Shown here: positions 44,988 to 53,164 of the stretch, one piece after another
How positions within the stretch are numbered: position 1 is the stretch's first letter
How the letters are laid out: every line of letters begins with the position of its first letter
From: Rhodoferax sp.
Lineage (GTDB): Bacteria; Pseudomonadota; Gammaproteobacteria; Burkholderiales; Burkholderiaceae_C
Reading direction: 5' to 3'
Assembly: GCF_013297935.1 (NCBI RefSeq)
Contig: NZ_JAAFIX010000004.1
Location: 90,168-154,167, forward strand
Length of the DNA stretch: 64,000 bases
The notes under the pieces: generated by a model
What the model saw: only the letters and a program-made list of their open reading frames with translations
Databases searched by the model: none
What the model was told of the DNA's origin: nothing
Program-made: the position numbers and the translations under genes

Positions 44988-46984
44988 GGCAGGTCCAGGC
45001 CGGTTTCTGATGCGCCGGCGTCCCGCGGGCCCACTACGCCCAAGCGGGCCTTGAGGGACTGGGGCTGCCCGGTGATGAGCGCGGCATACAGGGTGGTGTT
45101 GGCCAGCACTTTTTTCACATAGTCACGCGTCTCAGTGAACGGCACGTTTTCGGCCCAAATGGCGGCCTCCCATGTCGGGCCACCGGCTTGCCCGCGCCAA
45201 GCGCGGGGGCGCCCGGGCCCGGCGTTGTAGGCCGCTGCGGCCATGGGCATGGAGCCATTGAAGCTATCGAGCACCAGTTTGAGGTAGCCGGTGCCGATGG
45301 CGATGTTGGTGTCCCGGTCGGTGATCTGGTGGCCCTGGAAATCGTTGAGGCCGATTTTTTTGGCGGTCCATTTCGCGGTGGCCGGCATCACCTGCATGAG
45401 GCCCGCAGCGCCGACGACTGATTTGGCATCGGTAATGAACCGGCTCTCCTGGCGGATGAGCCCGTACACATAGGCGGGCTCCAAGCCGATGAGTTGAGTG
45501 CGTGCCAGCACCGCTGCTTTGTGGGGCATGGGGTAGCGTTGGTCCATGTCGACCATGCCTTTGGTGCGCTCACTGGTGTTGATGCAGCGGTCCCACACCT
45601 CGGCTCTGCACGCCAGATCAGCGGCTGCCAGGAGCGAGCGGTCGTCCAGCCCGCCCCGGTTGTGCAGGTTGGTGGTGTAGTTCCATTCGCGCACGCCGTC
45701 GCTGCGCAGGCCGATGTTGATGGCATAGAGCGCGCGCACCAAGCCGGGGTTCTTTTTGGCCTGGTCTTTTTCTTCCGCGGTGAGCGGGGCTGGTTTGGGT
45801 GGGGTCACGATCTTTTGACCCAGGTCTTCGAGGGCCAGCATTTCGTAAAACCCTTTGGTACCGGCTATCGATTCCAGGAGTGCCTGGCTTTCCATCTTGG
45901 CCGACTCTACGTTGGTGCGGCGCGCCAGGGCACGGGCACGCCAGTAGACCCAAGTGGGGTCATTGCGCAGTGCCTCGGGCATGGCGGCAATGGCATCTGC
46001 CACTTGGCTCCAGCGACCGGCGCGCAGGGCGGCGCGGGCCGCCCAGGCAAGATGGTCTTCGTGCATCTGGCTGAACTGGCCCTTGGCAAAGTAGCCCGGT
46101 GCGTCGTCCGAGAGTTTCTGGGCTGCTCGCTTGCCGATCACGCCCCAGATCCAGCTGCGCTCTTCCTGGGTGAGCTGGGCTTTCCAGCGGAGTTTGTCGA
46201 CTTCTTCTGCGGCATCTTGCGCGTTCAGATCGGCGAGCCGGATGATGGCCAGCGACACAAACTCCCGGGTCTGCGGGCGCAGGGCGGTGACCTTGTCGTT
46301 CAGGTACTTGGCCGGCGTGTTGTAAATGGTGTTGATGGTTTTGACATAGTCAGGGTCCAGCGCGGCTGCGGCTTGGGTAGCCACGCGCAGGCGGTCGTTT
46401 TCCATGCCGAGGCGTGCGCGTATCCAAGCACTGTGCGCGCTGAGTTTTTTGTCCTTGGCCAGCTGGGTGGCGAGTCCGCCACAGGCGTCGTCAGCTTCCT
46501 TCAGGCCCCACCACACCGACTCCAGGGCGGCGGTGACATCGGTGCCGCGGGTGCTGTAGTCGGCCCAGAGCGCGTAGCAGCGCACGGACCGGTCGTCGTT
46601 CATGCGGTAGAGCGGGTATTCGCGGCTGAAGGTGTCCCAGTCCCGGGCGCGGCCCAGTTGCAGGAGCCATTCCGCACGCAAGCGGTCTTCCTGGTAGGTG
46701 CCGGTGTAGCGGTTTAAGTAGTCCTGAATGTCTGATTTGCTGGCATCGTCCAGCCGCGCAGACATGTCCCAGTAAGCGGCCCAGGGTTCAAGGGTATGGC
46801 CCCGCAGGGTTGGCAGGGCGGCGGCGAGGCGCTTTTTGTCCCGGTTTTTGTAGGCCTGTGATAAGTCGAGAATGGTCTCGTCAAGGCGGGAAATGTCACG
46901 CCCTTGGGCGTATGCTGACGGTGTAGTGGTGGACATCAGGGCGCCGCACAGGGCGACTGATGTCAGAATGGCTGAAAACTGCAT
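44984..46984 (-). CDS. Soluble lytic murein transglycosylase (Slt70-like)
   Basis: 666 residues from ATG 46984. A signal peptide precedes a long alpha-superhelical region of about 450 residues. The C-terminal goose-lysozyme-like domain has the catalytic glutamate in YGLIRQESRF, then GAAGLMQVMPATA and AAAAYNAGPGRP. It cleaves MurNAc-GlcNAc bonds with formation of 1,6-anhydroMurNAc, the feedstock for AnmK encoded elsewhere in this window. Its start codon is only 9 bp from that of the divergent cyclo-ligase gene. Confidence 0.94.
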   Translation of the reverse strand: MQFSAILTSVALCGALMSTTTPSAYAQGRDISRLDETILDLSQAYKNRDKKRLAAALPTLRGHTLEPWAAYWDMSARLDDASKSDIQDYLNRYTGTYQEDRLRAEWLLQLGRARDWDTFSREYPLYRMNDDRSVRCYALWADYSTRGTDVTAALESVWWGLKEADDACGGLATQLAKDKKLSAHSAWIRARLGMENDRLRVATQAAAALDPDYVKTINTIYNTPAKYLNDKVTALRPQTREFVSLAIIRLADLNAQDAAEEVDKLRWKAQLTQEERSWIWGVIGKRAAQKLSDDAPGYFAKGQFSQMHEDHLAWAARAALRAGRWSQVADAIAAMPEALRNDPTWVYWRARALARRTNVESAKMESQALLESIAGTKGFYEMLALEDLGQKIVTPPKPAPLTAEEKDQAKKNPGLVRALYAINIGLRSDGVREWNYTTNLHNRGGLDDRSLLAAADLACRAEVWDRCINTSERTKGMVDMDQRYPMPHKAAVLARTQLIGLEPAYVYGLIRQESRFITDAKSVVGAAGLMQVMPATAKWTAKKIGLNDFQGHQITDRDTNIAIGTGYLKLVLDSFNGSMPMAAAAYNAGPGRPRAWRGQAGGPTWEAAIWAENVPFTETRDYVKKVLANTTLYAALITGQPQSLKARLGVVGPRDAGASETGLDLP

Positions 46985-46993
46985 GTGGGGATT

Positions 46994-47593
46994 ATGGACA
47001 ACTCGGACGACAGCAAAGCTGCACAAAAGAAAGCCCTTCGCAAGGCGCTACTGGATCAACGTCTGGCCATGCCGGATCGCCTACAGCGCGCCGATTTATT
47101 GCAACGCGTGATGCGCATTTGGCTGGTGGGCCGGCCGGATGCGGTCATTGGCACCTATTGGCCCATCAAGGGGGAGTTCGACCCCCTGCCTGCGCTGCAC
47201 CGCTGGAAAGAAGACGGCGAGCTGATTGACCAACCCCAGCGGCGTCGCATCGGCTTGCCGGTGGTGAACCGGGAGCACAAGACCATGACCTTTCATGCCT
47301 GGTACCCCGGCTGCCCGATGGAAGAAGATGCCTATGGCATTCCCAAACCCAAAGACACCGAGTTGATCGTGCCCACGCTGCTGTTCGTGCCCTGTGTGGG
47401 TTACGGGCCCGGCGGCTACCGACTCGGCTACGGCGGTGGCTTTTATGACCGCATGCTGGCCAGCCTGAGCCCACGCCCTTTTACGGTGGGCCTGGGCTTC
47501 GGCTCCGGTTTTGTGGATGATTTTGAACCCGAGGCTCATGACATACCCTTGGATGCCATCCTGAATGACCATGGGGTGGTCTGGCCGGTGTGA
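46994..47593 (+). CDS. 5-formyltetrahydrofolate cyclo-ligase
   Basis: 199 residues from ATG 46994. The family signature GYGPGGYRLGYGGGFYDR near 137-154 and the N-terminal basic motif KKALRKALLDQR are clear. It converts 5-formyl-THF to 5,10-methenyl-THF using ATP. The promoter must lie inside the transglycosylase gene, because the two divergent start codons are separated by 9 bp. Confidence 0.93.
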   Translation: MDNSDDSKAAQKKALRKALLDQRLAMPDRLQRADLLQRVMRIWLVGRPDAVIGTYWPIKGEFDPLPALHRWKEDGELIDQPQRRRIGLPVVNREHKTMTFHAWYPGCPMEEDAYGIPKPKDTELIVPTLLFVPCVGYGPGGYRLGYGGGFYDRMLASLSPRPFTVGLGFGSGFVDDFEPEAHDIPLDAILNDHGVVWPV

Positions 47594-47612
47594 GCAAGGG
47601 CGCCCGTAGGCC

Positions 47613-48011
47613 CTATTCGGGTGGTTTGCGTGCGCTTTTACGGTGTGTTTTGGGGGTGGATGCTTTGCCGTGGGCTTGCACCGCCGCCTGCCAGGCGAGT
47701 CGGGCCCAGTCCCGCATCAGGGCGGGGGATTCCATGGCTTCGGTCGGGGCGCTGTAGTAGTTCAGCCCGCGCGCCATCCCCTTGGCGGTGTAGCTGAATC
47801 GTTGACAACCGGCTTGCTCATAGAGGGTGCGGCTCTCGTCGGAGGCTTTGAGCCACAGCGTGTCTCCCTCCCCCAGGTCCGCGAGTATGGCCACCGTGAG
47901 CCCGTCGCAGCTGATGCCCCAGCCGCCGAACATGCGTTTGGCACGGCAGGGCCCCAGGCTGGTCAGCAATTCACAGCAGTAGTCGGCAAAGTCCGTGGAT
48001 ATCTGGGCCAT
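47613..48011 (-). CDS. TfoX/Sxy N-terminal domain protein
   Basis: 132 residues. The domain is recognisable by the early KRMFGGWGISCDGLTVAILAD segment and RFSYTAKGMARGLNYYSAP. The C-terminus is a basic Lys/Arg/Pro tail. Full-length Sxy regulates competence; stand-alone N-terminal domains have no established role. It lies 5 bp downstream of the DUF6279 lipoprotein gene and is probably co-transcribed with it. Confidence 0.85.
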   Translation of the reverse strand: MAQISTDFADYCCELLTSLGPCRAKRMFGGWGISCDGLTVAILADLGEGDTLWLKASDESRTLYEQAGCQRFSYTAKGMARGLNYYSAPTEAMESPALMRDWARLAWQAAVQAHGKASTPKTHRKSARKPPE

Positions 48012-48016
48012 GGCGG

Positions 48017-48922
48017 TCAGCGCTGCATCAGGGCGCGCACATCGGACTCGTAACCTTGCAAGGTTTGCTGCAGTTTCAGGCGCTGTCCGGGCGTCGTGGC
48101 GTTGTGCAGCTCGGCCGCCGCCTCACAAAAACCTGTGCGGACCCGCTCGGTGTACTGCTGGAACGCAGGGTCGGGTGACTGCGTGCTGCGTACAAAGAGG
48201 GCCCGGACCTCTGCTTGCTGGTGCAGCTCGGTGGCAGGGCTGGCCTTGAGTTCGCGCAGCGTTCGCACAATATCTTTTTGGCGGCGCTGGGTTTCCTGGT
48301 ATTGCAGGGCGGGGTCAAACTGCGAGGCGGCGAGTTGGGTGCGCAGCAGTTGCTTTTGGCTATCGCTCAGGCGCCCGTAAAAGCCTTCCGCGCGCTCCAC
48401 GGTCGATTTCAGGCGGCGGTTCAGTCGCTCTTGCGGGCTGCCGTCCAGCCACTCCTCCCGCCACTCCTGGTTGCGCTTGTCCCAAGCGCGGACGAGGTGG
48501 TCGAGCTGCGCCACTGTCAGAGTGGGCGCCAGACTGAAAGCCGTGGGCGCGGCGCGGTCTATGACCGCTTGAAAGCGGGTTTCGAGGTAGCGGGAGAGTT
48601 GACACACCTGGTCTGCACTCACGGGGCCTTGCGATGCCGCCTGCAAGTTCTTGAGCATGTCGGCAGCCAGGGGCAGTTCTTCTTGCCGGTGCCAGCTTTG
48701 CAAAGACTGGAGATCTTTGCGCAGTTTGAGGCTTTGGGGGCTGTCGAGGTCCAAGTAGCCGTCGATCCACCAATAGGCCAGGTCTGGCGCGTTGTTGTAA
48801 GCCAATCGCACGGCGCCACAGCCGCTAAGCGCGGTTGCTGCGACTAGCAGGCCGATAATGGCGCACCAGCGCCGGGCAAAAGCCCATGGGCGCAGCAATT
48901 TTTCTGGGGTTATAAAAGGCAT
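48017..48922 (-). CDS. DUF6279-type lipoprotein
   Basis: 301 residues from ATG 48922, with GGAAG about 8 bp upstream. The signal peptide ends in the lipobox TALSGC, followed by GAVRLAYNNAPDLAYWWIDGYLDL, which is diagnostic of the family. The rest is long and helical. The role is unknown. Its start codon overlaps that of the divergent glmU by 2 bp (CATG). Confidence 0.82.
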   Translation of the reverse strand: MPFITPEKLLRPWAFARRWCAIIGLLVAATALSGCGAVRLAYNNAPDLAYWWIDGYLDLDSPQSLKLRKDLQSLQSWHRQEELPLAADMLKNLQAASQGPVSADQVCQLSRYLETRFQAVIDRAAPTAFSLAPTLTVAQLDHLVRAWDKRNQEWREEWLDGSPQERLNRRLKSTVERAEGFYGRLSDSQKQLLRTQLAASQFDPALQYQETQRRQKDIVRTLRELKASPATELHQQAEVRALFVRSTQSPDPAFQQYTERVRTGFCEAAAELHNATTPGQRLKLQQTLQGYESDVRALMQR

Positions 48923-50372
48923 GGCATTGACTTCCGATTCCTTTCTTTCAAGCGGTGCGCCGGTGTCGGCTCCGGTGGATGTGGTCATTATGGCGGCGGG
49001 CAAAGGCACGCGTATGCGCAGCAAAATCCCGAAGGTGTTGCAGCGTTTGGCAGGGCGGCCGCTGTTGCAGCATGTGGTGGAGACGGCAGCCGATCTGCAG
49101 GCCCGCAATGTGGTGGTCATTACCGGGCACGGTGCTATCGAAGTTGAAGCAGCGTGCGCAGAATTTACGGGGGCTAGCGCCGGTTTTTCTTTAAATTTTG
49201 TGCGCCAGGAGCCTCAGCTGGGTACCGGGCATGCCGTGCAGCAGGCCACCCCCGTGCTGCCGGACGACGGCGTGGTGGTTGTCTTGTCGGGCGATGTGCC
49301 CCTGACCCAGTCAGACACGCTGTTTCACCTGATTCAGGCCAGTGGGGGCGACAAGCTGGCCCTGCTGACGCTGGAGCAAAGCAACCCTGCGGGCTACGGG
49401 CGGATCGTGCGCGATGCGGGCGGTGCCGTGCAGGCCATCGTGGAGCACAAAGACGCCACCGAGGCGCAACGCGCCATCACCGAAATCTACAGCGGCATCA
49501 TGGCGGTGCCGGCCCGCCAGTTGAAGGCCTGGCTGGCCCGCCTTGACAACCGCAATGCACAGCAGGAGTACTACCTGACCGATGTGGTGAAGTTCGCTGT
49601 GGCCGACGGCGTGGGTGTGGTGGGCCACAAAATTGCCGATGCCGTGCAGGTGGCCGGAGTCAACAGCCCGGTGCAACTGGCTGAGTTGGAGCGGGCGTAC
49701 CAATTGCAACAAGCCCACCGGTTGATGGAGGAGGGGGTGCGACTGGCGGACCCGGCCCGCATCGACGTGCGGGGCGATTTACTCTGCGCCCATGATGTCA
49801 GCATCGATGTGAATTGCGTTTTCGCCGGGCAGGTCAGCTTGGGTGAAGGGGTGTCTATCGGTGCGAACTGTGTCATTTCTAACGCCGTGATCGAGGCGGA
49901 CGCCGTGATTCACCCCTTCACGCATATTGATGGGGAGAAGTTGGGTGTGCGCGTGGGTAAAGGCGCCTTGATTGGCCCTTTTGCCCGTTTGCGCCCTGGC
50001 GCCCAGTTGGGGCCGGAGGTGCACATCGGCAATTTCGTGGAGGTGAAAAACTCCACCCTGGCCGCAGGGGCCAAGGCCAACCATTTGGCGTATCTGGGCG
50101 ATGCTACGGTCGGGGAGCGCGTGAACTATGGGGCCGGTAGCATCACGGCCAACTACGATGGTGCCAACAAGCACCGCACGGTTATTGAGGCCGATGTGCA
50201 CATTGGCAGCAACTGCGTTTTGATCGCGCCGGTCACGATCGGCGCCGGTGGCACGGTGGGTGGCGGATCGACCATCACCAAGAGTACCGAGGCCGGTGCA
50301 CTCAGCGTGGCGCGTGGCAAACAGGCCAGCATCGCCAACTGGAGCCGCCCGGTCAAAAAGCCGAAAGCCTGA
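48921..50372 (+). CDS. glmU: Bifunctional GlmU (GlcN-1-P acetyltransferase / GlcNAc-1-P uridylyltransferase)
   Basis: 483 residues from ATG 48921. The uridylyltransferase half begins VDVVIMAAGKGTRM, has GTGHAVQQA and the NxEYYLTD-type motif NAQQEYYLTD. The left-handed beta-helix acetyltransferase half has the LGPEVHIGNFVEVKNS run and the catalytic-region YGAGSITANYDG. It makes UDP-GlcNAc. Residues 71-93 are encoded by copy H of the dispersed repeat, lengthening a surface loop by about 7 residues relative to E. coli. A GTG near 48970 is an alternative start. Confidence 0.95.
   Translation: MALTSDSFLSSGAPVSAPVDVVIMAAGKGTRMRSKIPKVLQRLAGRPLLQHVVETAADLQARNVVVITGHGAIEVEAACAEFTGASAGFSLNFVRQEPQLGTGHAVQQATPVLPDDGVVVVLSGDVPLTQSDTLFHLIQASGGDKLALLTLEQSNPAGYGRIVRDAGGAVQAIVEHKDATEAQRAITEIYSGIMAVPARQLKAWLARLDNRNAQQEYYLTDVVKFAVADGVGVVGHKIADAVQVAGVNSPVQLAELERAYQLQQAHRLMEEGVRLADPARIDVRGDLLCAHDVSIDVNCVFAGQVSLGEGVSIGANCVISNAVIEADAVIHPFTHIDGEKLGVRVGKGALIGPFARLRPGAQLGPEVHIGNFVEVKNSTLAAGAKANHLAYLGDATVGERVNYGAGSITANYDGANKHRTVIEADVHIGSNCVLIAPVTIGAGGTVGGGSTITKSTEAGALSVARGKQASIANWSRPVKKPKA
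49132..49198 (+). repeat. Dispersed AGCTGCTCGCGCA repeat, copy H (inside glmU)
   Basis: GCTATCGAAGTTGAAGCAGC, then GTGCGCA, then ACGGGGGCTAGCGCC. It is more diverged than the others but in the same frame and orientation (AACAEFTGASAG). Confidence 0.65.
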
Positions 50373-50374
50373 CC

Positions 50375-51142
50375 ATGGCCGAGCCAACGCCCGATCTTGC
50401 CTTGCAGCAGCGCGTGCTTGCGCTGGAAGCCGAGTTGGCGGCCAGCCGTGCCGCTTTGCAGGAATTCACCTACGCGGTTTCCCATGACTTGCGCGCGCCT
50501 CTGCGGCATCTGGTGTCTTTTTCGCAGTTGCTGGAAGAAGAGGCCGGGGCGCAGCTACAGGGCGATAGTGCAGAGTTTGTGCGCACTATCCGCACATCGG
50601 CCCGGCACATGGGCGAGTTGCTGGACGCGCTCACGGGACTTTCGCGGATTGAAGCGTTGCCTGTGCACATGGAGCCGGTCGCACTGGAGCCCTTGCTGCG
50701 CGAGTGTTGGGCCGGCGTGCAAGCCACGGAGCCGCTGGGGGAGGTGCAGCTGGAGTGGCAGGTTCCGGAGGCCTTGACCGTATCGACCGACCGCCACTTG
50801 TTGCGCCAGGCTGCGCAAGAGCTGCTGGGCAATGCGCTTAAATTCAGCGCGCTGGCGCAGCCCGCCCGGATTCAGGTCACGGTGTCGGCCGAGCCCGGTG
50901 ACGACATCGTTTGCCGCATTGCCGACAACGGTGCTGGGTTCAACCCGGCGATGCACAGCAAGCTGTTCAAGGTGTTCGGGCGATTGCACACGACGCGGCA
51001 GTTTCCCGGCCTTGGCGTGGGTTTGCTCACGGCCCGCCGTCTGCTGGCCAAGACCGGTGCCCGGTTGACGCTGGATGCCACGCCGCCGAGCGGGGCCGTG
51101 GCCGAAATCAAATTCCCCCGGGCAACAAAAAACCCGGCCTGA
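50375..51142 (+). CDS. Cytosolic sensor histidine kinase (phytochrome-kinase-like core)
   Basis: 255 residues without a transmembrane segment. A short coiled coil at about 8-30 leads into the H-box FTYAVSHDLRAPLRHL (H37) and an HATPase_c domain with ELLGNALKFSA, DNGAGFNPA and LGVGLLTARRL. There is no sensor domain, so it must get its signal from a partner or through the coiled coil. It begins 2 bp after glmU, which suggests co-transcription. No response regulator is adjacent. Confidence 0.85.
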   Translation: MAEPTPDLALQQRVLALEAELAASRAALQEFTYAVSHDLRAPLRHLVSFSQLLEEEAGAQLQGDSAEFVRTIRTSARHMGELLDALTGLSRIEALPVHMEPVALEPLLRECWAGVQATEPLGEVQLEWQVPEALTVSTDRHLLRQAAQELLGNALKFSALAQPARIQVTVSAEPGDDIVCRIADNGAGFNPAMHSKLFKVFGRLHTTRQFPGLGVGLLTARRLLAKTGARLTLDATPPSGAVAEIKFPRATKNPA

Positions 51143-51149
51143 GCCGGGT
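51131..51149 (-). terminator. Rho-independent terminator for the small secreted protein gene
   Basis: On the minus strand ACCCGGC / GCCGGGT with a 4-nt loop is followed by TTTTTTG. It lies about 40 bp after the stop of the gene at 51191 and overlaps the last codons of the convergent kinase gene. Confidence 0.75.
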
Positions 51150-51190
51150 GGGTTTCTAGCCGGGCCACCGCAGGGCGGCCGGACGTGGAA

Positions 51191-51382
51191 TTACCACTTT
51201 TTGATCTTGTCCAGCGCTTCGAATGCATCGGCAGTGTTGCTGCTCTTGGATTCGGTGGCCTTGGCAGTTGCTGCGGGCTTCTCGCTGGTCTTGGTCACGG
51301 CGGCAGTTTCCTGGGCCATGGCGTGACCCGCGAAAGCGGTGGCCAATGTGAAGGCGATGGTGGCGATAGTGGTCTTGTTCAT
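51191..51382 (-). CDS. Small secreted protein, unknown
   Basis: 63 residues from ATG 51382, with AAAGGAA 7 bp upstream. A signal peptide (ATIAFTLATAFAGHAMAQ) leaves a mature peptide of about 41 residues, Lys/Thr/Ala/Ser-rich and probably disordered, ending DAFEALDKIKKW. A dedicated terminator supports it as a real gene. No family is recognised. Confidence 0.7.
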   Translation of the reverse strand: MNKTTIATIAFTLATAFAGHAMAQETAAVTKTSEKPAATAKATESKSSNTADAFEALDKIKKW

Positions 51383-51528
51383 GATGAAGTTCCTTTCCAA
51401 AGTTGAAGATTCCGCTGCGGCGGGTTTCAGTCCGTCTGAACAGCATCGAGGGGGCGTTGAATGCTTGCGTCTCGTCGATGGGATGAACTGTAAAATTTCT
51501 GAAACCAAAGATGAACAATCAAAATAGC

Positions 51529-51556
51529 ATTGCTGCGTTGCTGAAATAGAAGCAAT
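51529..51556 (+). promoter_or_regulatory. Possible LysR-type operator
   Basis: ATTGCT-N16-AGCAAT is an inverted repeat about 30 bp before the LysR gene start, in the 204-bp gap to the divergent small secreted protein gene. The spacing is longer than the classical T-N11-A, so this is tentative. Confidence 0.25.
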
Positions 51557-51586
51557 CTACCGGTGTCAAACCGCTAAAGTGCCCCC

Positions 51587-52525
51587 ATGGATCGTTTGCA
51601 ATCAATGCGTGTGTTTCAAAAAGTCATCGACGAAGGTGGCTTTGCCGCAGCGGCGCGCGCGCTGGAAATGTCGCCGGCGGTGGTGACCCGTCTGGTCGCT
51701 GACCTCGAAGAGCATCTGGGGACCCGGTTGCTGCACCGCTCCACACGGCGGGTCTCTTTAAGCGAGGCGGGTGAGGCCTATCTGGCCCGGGTGCGCGCCA
51801 TCTTGCAAGACATTGACGAGGCCGATGCGATTGCCCACCTCCACACCCAGGAGCTGTCGGGCGAGCTCAATATTTTGTCCACCCCGGTGTTGGCCACCTA
51901 TGTGCTGGCGCCTTTGCTGGCCGGCTTCAGGGCGCAGTACCCCAAGATCAATCTGCACGTGCAGGTGGAGTCATTCGAAGAGCCCCCGGTAGAAGCCCAC
52001 GACGTGACCTTGTTCACCGCCGACGAAGCGTTTGACGGGACGATCGTTGCGCGCCGGATCGCCTCCACCCGGGGCATTCTGGTGGCGACCCCGGGCTACC
52101 TGGGCCGCAAGGGGGTGCCTGTCAGTCCGGCTGATCTGGTCAACCACCATTGCCTGGAGCTCAAAGGTGGCATTGCCCGGCACCGGCGATGGCATTTACT
52201 CAATGAGCGTGACCTGTCGGAGTCGGTGGACCTCAATCTCACGCCGGTTATCAGCTCCAACCACATTGAAACGCTCATCGCCGCTACGCTGGACGGCGCC
52301 GGAATTACGGCCTGCACGGTGGAGTTGGTGGCCCCGTTTTTGGCTAGCGGGGACTTGGTCCGGGTACTGGCGCCCTGGGTTGCCGGTCAGCTGCATTTGT
52401 ATGCGGCATTGCCCAGCCGGCAGTATTTGCCCCGGCGTACCCGCGTGTTCCTGGACTATTTATCGGAACAAACAGCCTTGATGCTCGCCGGCGCACAGGA
52501 TGCCTGTGGCGGCCAGTGTCTGTAA
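51587..52525 (+). CDS. LysR-family transcriptional regulator
   Basis: 312 residues. The N-terminal winged helix (MRVFQKVIDEGGFAAAARAL, then SPAVVTRLVADLEEHLGTRL) is canonical. The effector domain (about 90-300) starts ELSGELNILS. It belongs to the CrgA/AaeR-like branch by overall look. It is divergent from a small secreted protein gene and convergent with an Lrp gene. Effector and targets are unknown. Confidence 0.92.
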   Translation: MDRLQSMRVFQKVIDEGGFAAAARALEMSPAVVTRLVADLEEHLGTRLLHRSTRRVSLSEAGEAYLARVRAILQDIDEADAIAHLHTQELSGELNILSTPVLATYVLAPLLAGFRAQYPKINLHVQVESFEEPPVEAHDVTLFTADEAFDGTIVARRIASTRGILVATPGYLGRKGVPVSPADLVNHHCLELKGGIARHRRWHLLNERDLSESVDLNLTPVISSNHIETLIAATLDGAGITACTVELVAPFLASGDLVRVLAPWVAGQLHLYAALPSRQYLPRRTRVFLDYLSEQTALMLAGAQDACGGQCL

Positions 52526-52537
52526 GCCGAACAAGCG

Positions 52538-53029
52538 TTAGCGGGTGTGCGGAAGGGGGAGTTCCGCCCCGAATTTGCTCCGTAGTACGCTGAAAAATGC
52601 CTTCACGTTCCGCACATTGGCATCGCTGGTAAATAGGCGCTGGGTCATGGCGTGGTAGTCGGGCATGTCTACTGCGTGCACGATCAGGCAAAAGTCCGGA
52701 CCCGGTGAGACCCGGTAGCACTGTTGAACAGCAGCTTCCTGCTGCACTTTGCGTTCAAAGGCTTCGAGCGATCCGCTGTCTTGCTTGTCCAGGCTCACTT
52801 CCACAATCGCGGTGAGTCCATGCCCCAAGTGCGCCGCGACTTTTTGCGGGTTCAGGACGGCGATTTGTCTTTCAATCAACCCGCTATCGCGCAGACGCTT
52901 CACACGGCGCAGACAGGTCGGCGCCGAGGTGTGAACCTTGTCGGCCAGCGCCTGGTTGCTGAGTGAGGCATCTTTTTGTAGTTGATCCAGAATCCAAAGA
53001 TCAACAGCATCAATATCTATTTCTTTCAT
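52538..53029 (-). CDS. Lrp/AsnC-family transcriptional regulator
   Basis: 163 residues. The HTH is ILDQLQKDASLSNQALADKVHTSAPTCLRRVKRL in two parts, and the RAM ligand domain follows (about 70-150), including YRVSPGPDFCLIVHAVDM. It probably binds an amino acid and forms octamers. It is divergent from glmS, with a 135-bp AT-rich gap, so it may bind there. Confidence 0.92.
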   Translation of the reverse strand: MKEIDIDAVDLWILDQLQKDASLSNQALADKVHTSAPTCLRRVKRLRDSGLIERQIAVLNPQKVAAHLGHGLTAIVEVSLDKQDSGSLEAFERKVQQEAAVQQCYRVSPGPDFCLIVHAVDMPDYHAMTQRLFTSDANVRNVKAFFSVLRSKFGAELPLPHTR

Positions 53030-53164
53030 AAATACATCATTGGTGAAATAAAAATATACATGCAGCGCATGGTGGAATTTTCTTTCATAAGTGACTGAAA
53101 TTCAATCGCTAATTTCTCATCAAAACTCTACGATCGCTCCCATTGATTCATTTGGAGGTTTCTT

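Noticed and set aside
53030..53164. glmS ribozyme or riboswitch upstream of glmS
   Set aside because: The 135-bp AT-rich gap shows no matching core or pseudoknot; proteobacteria normally control glmS by other means.
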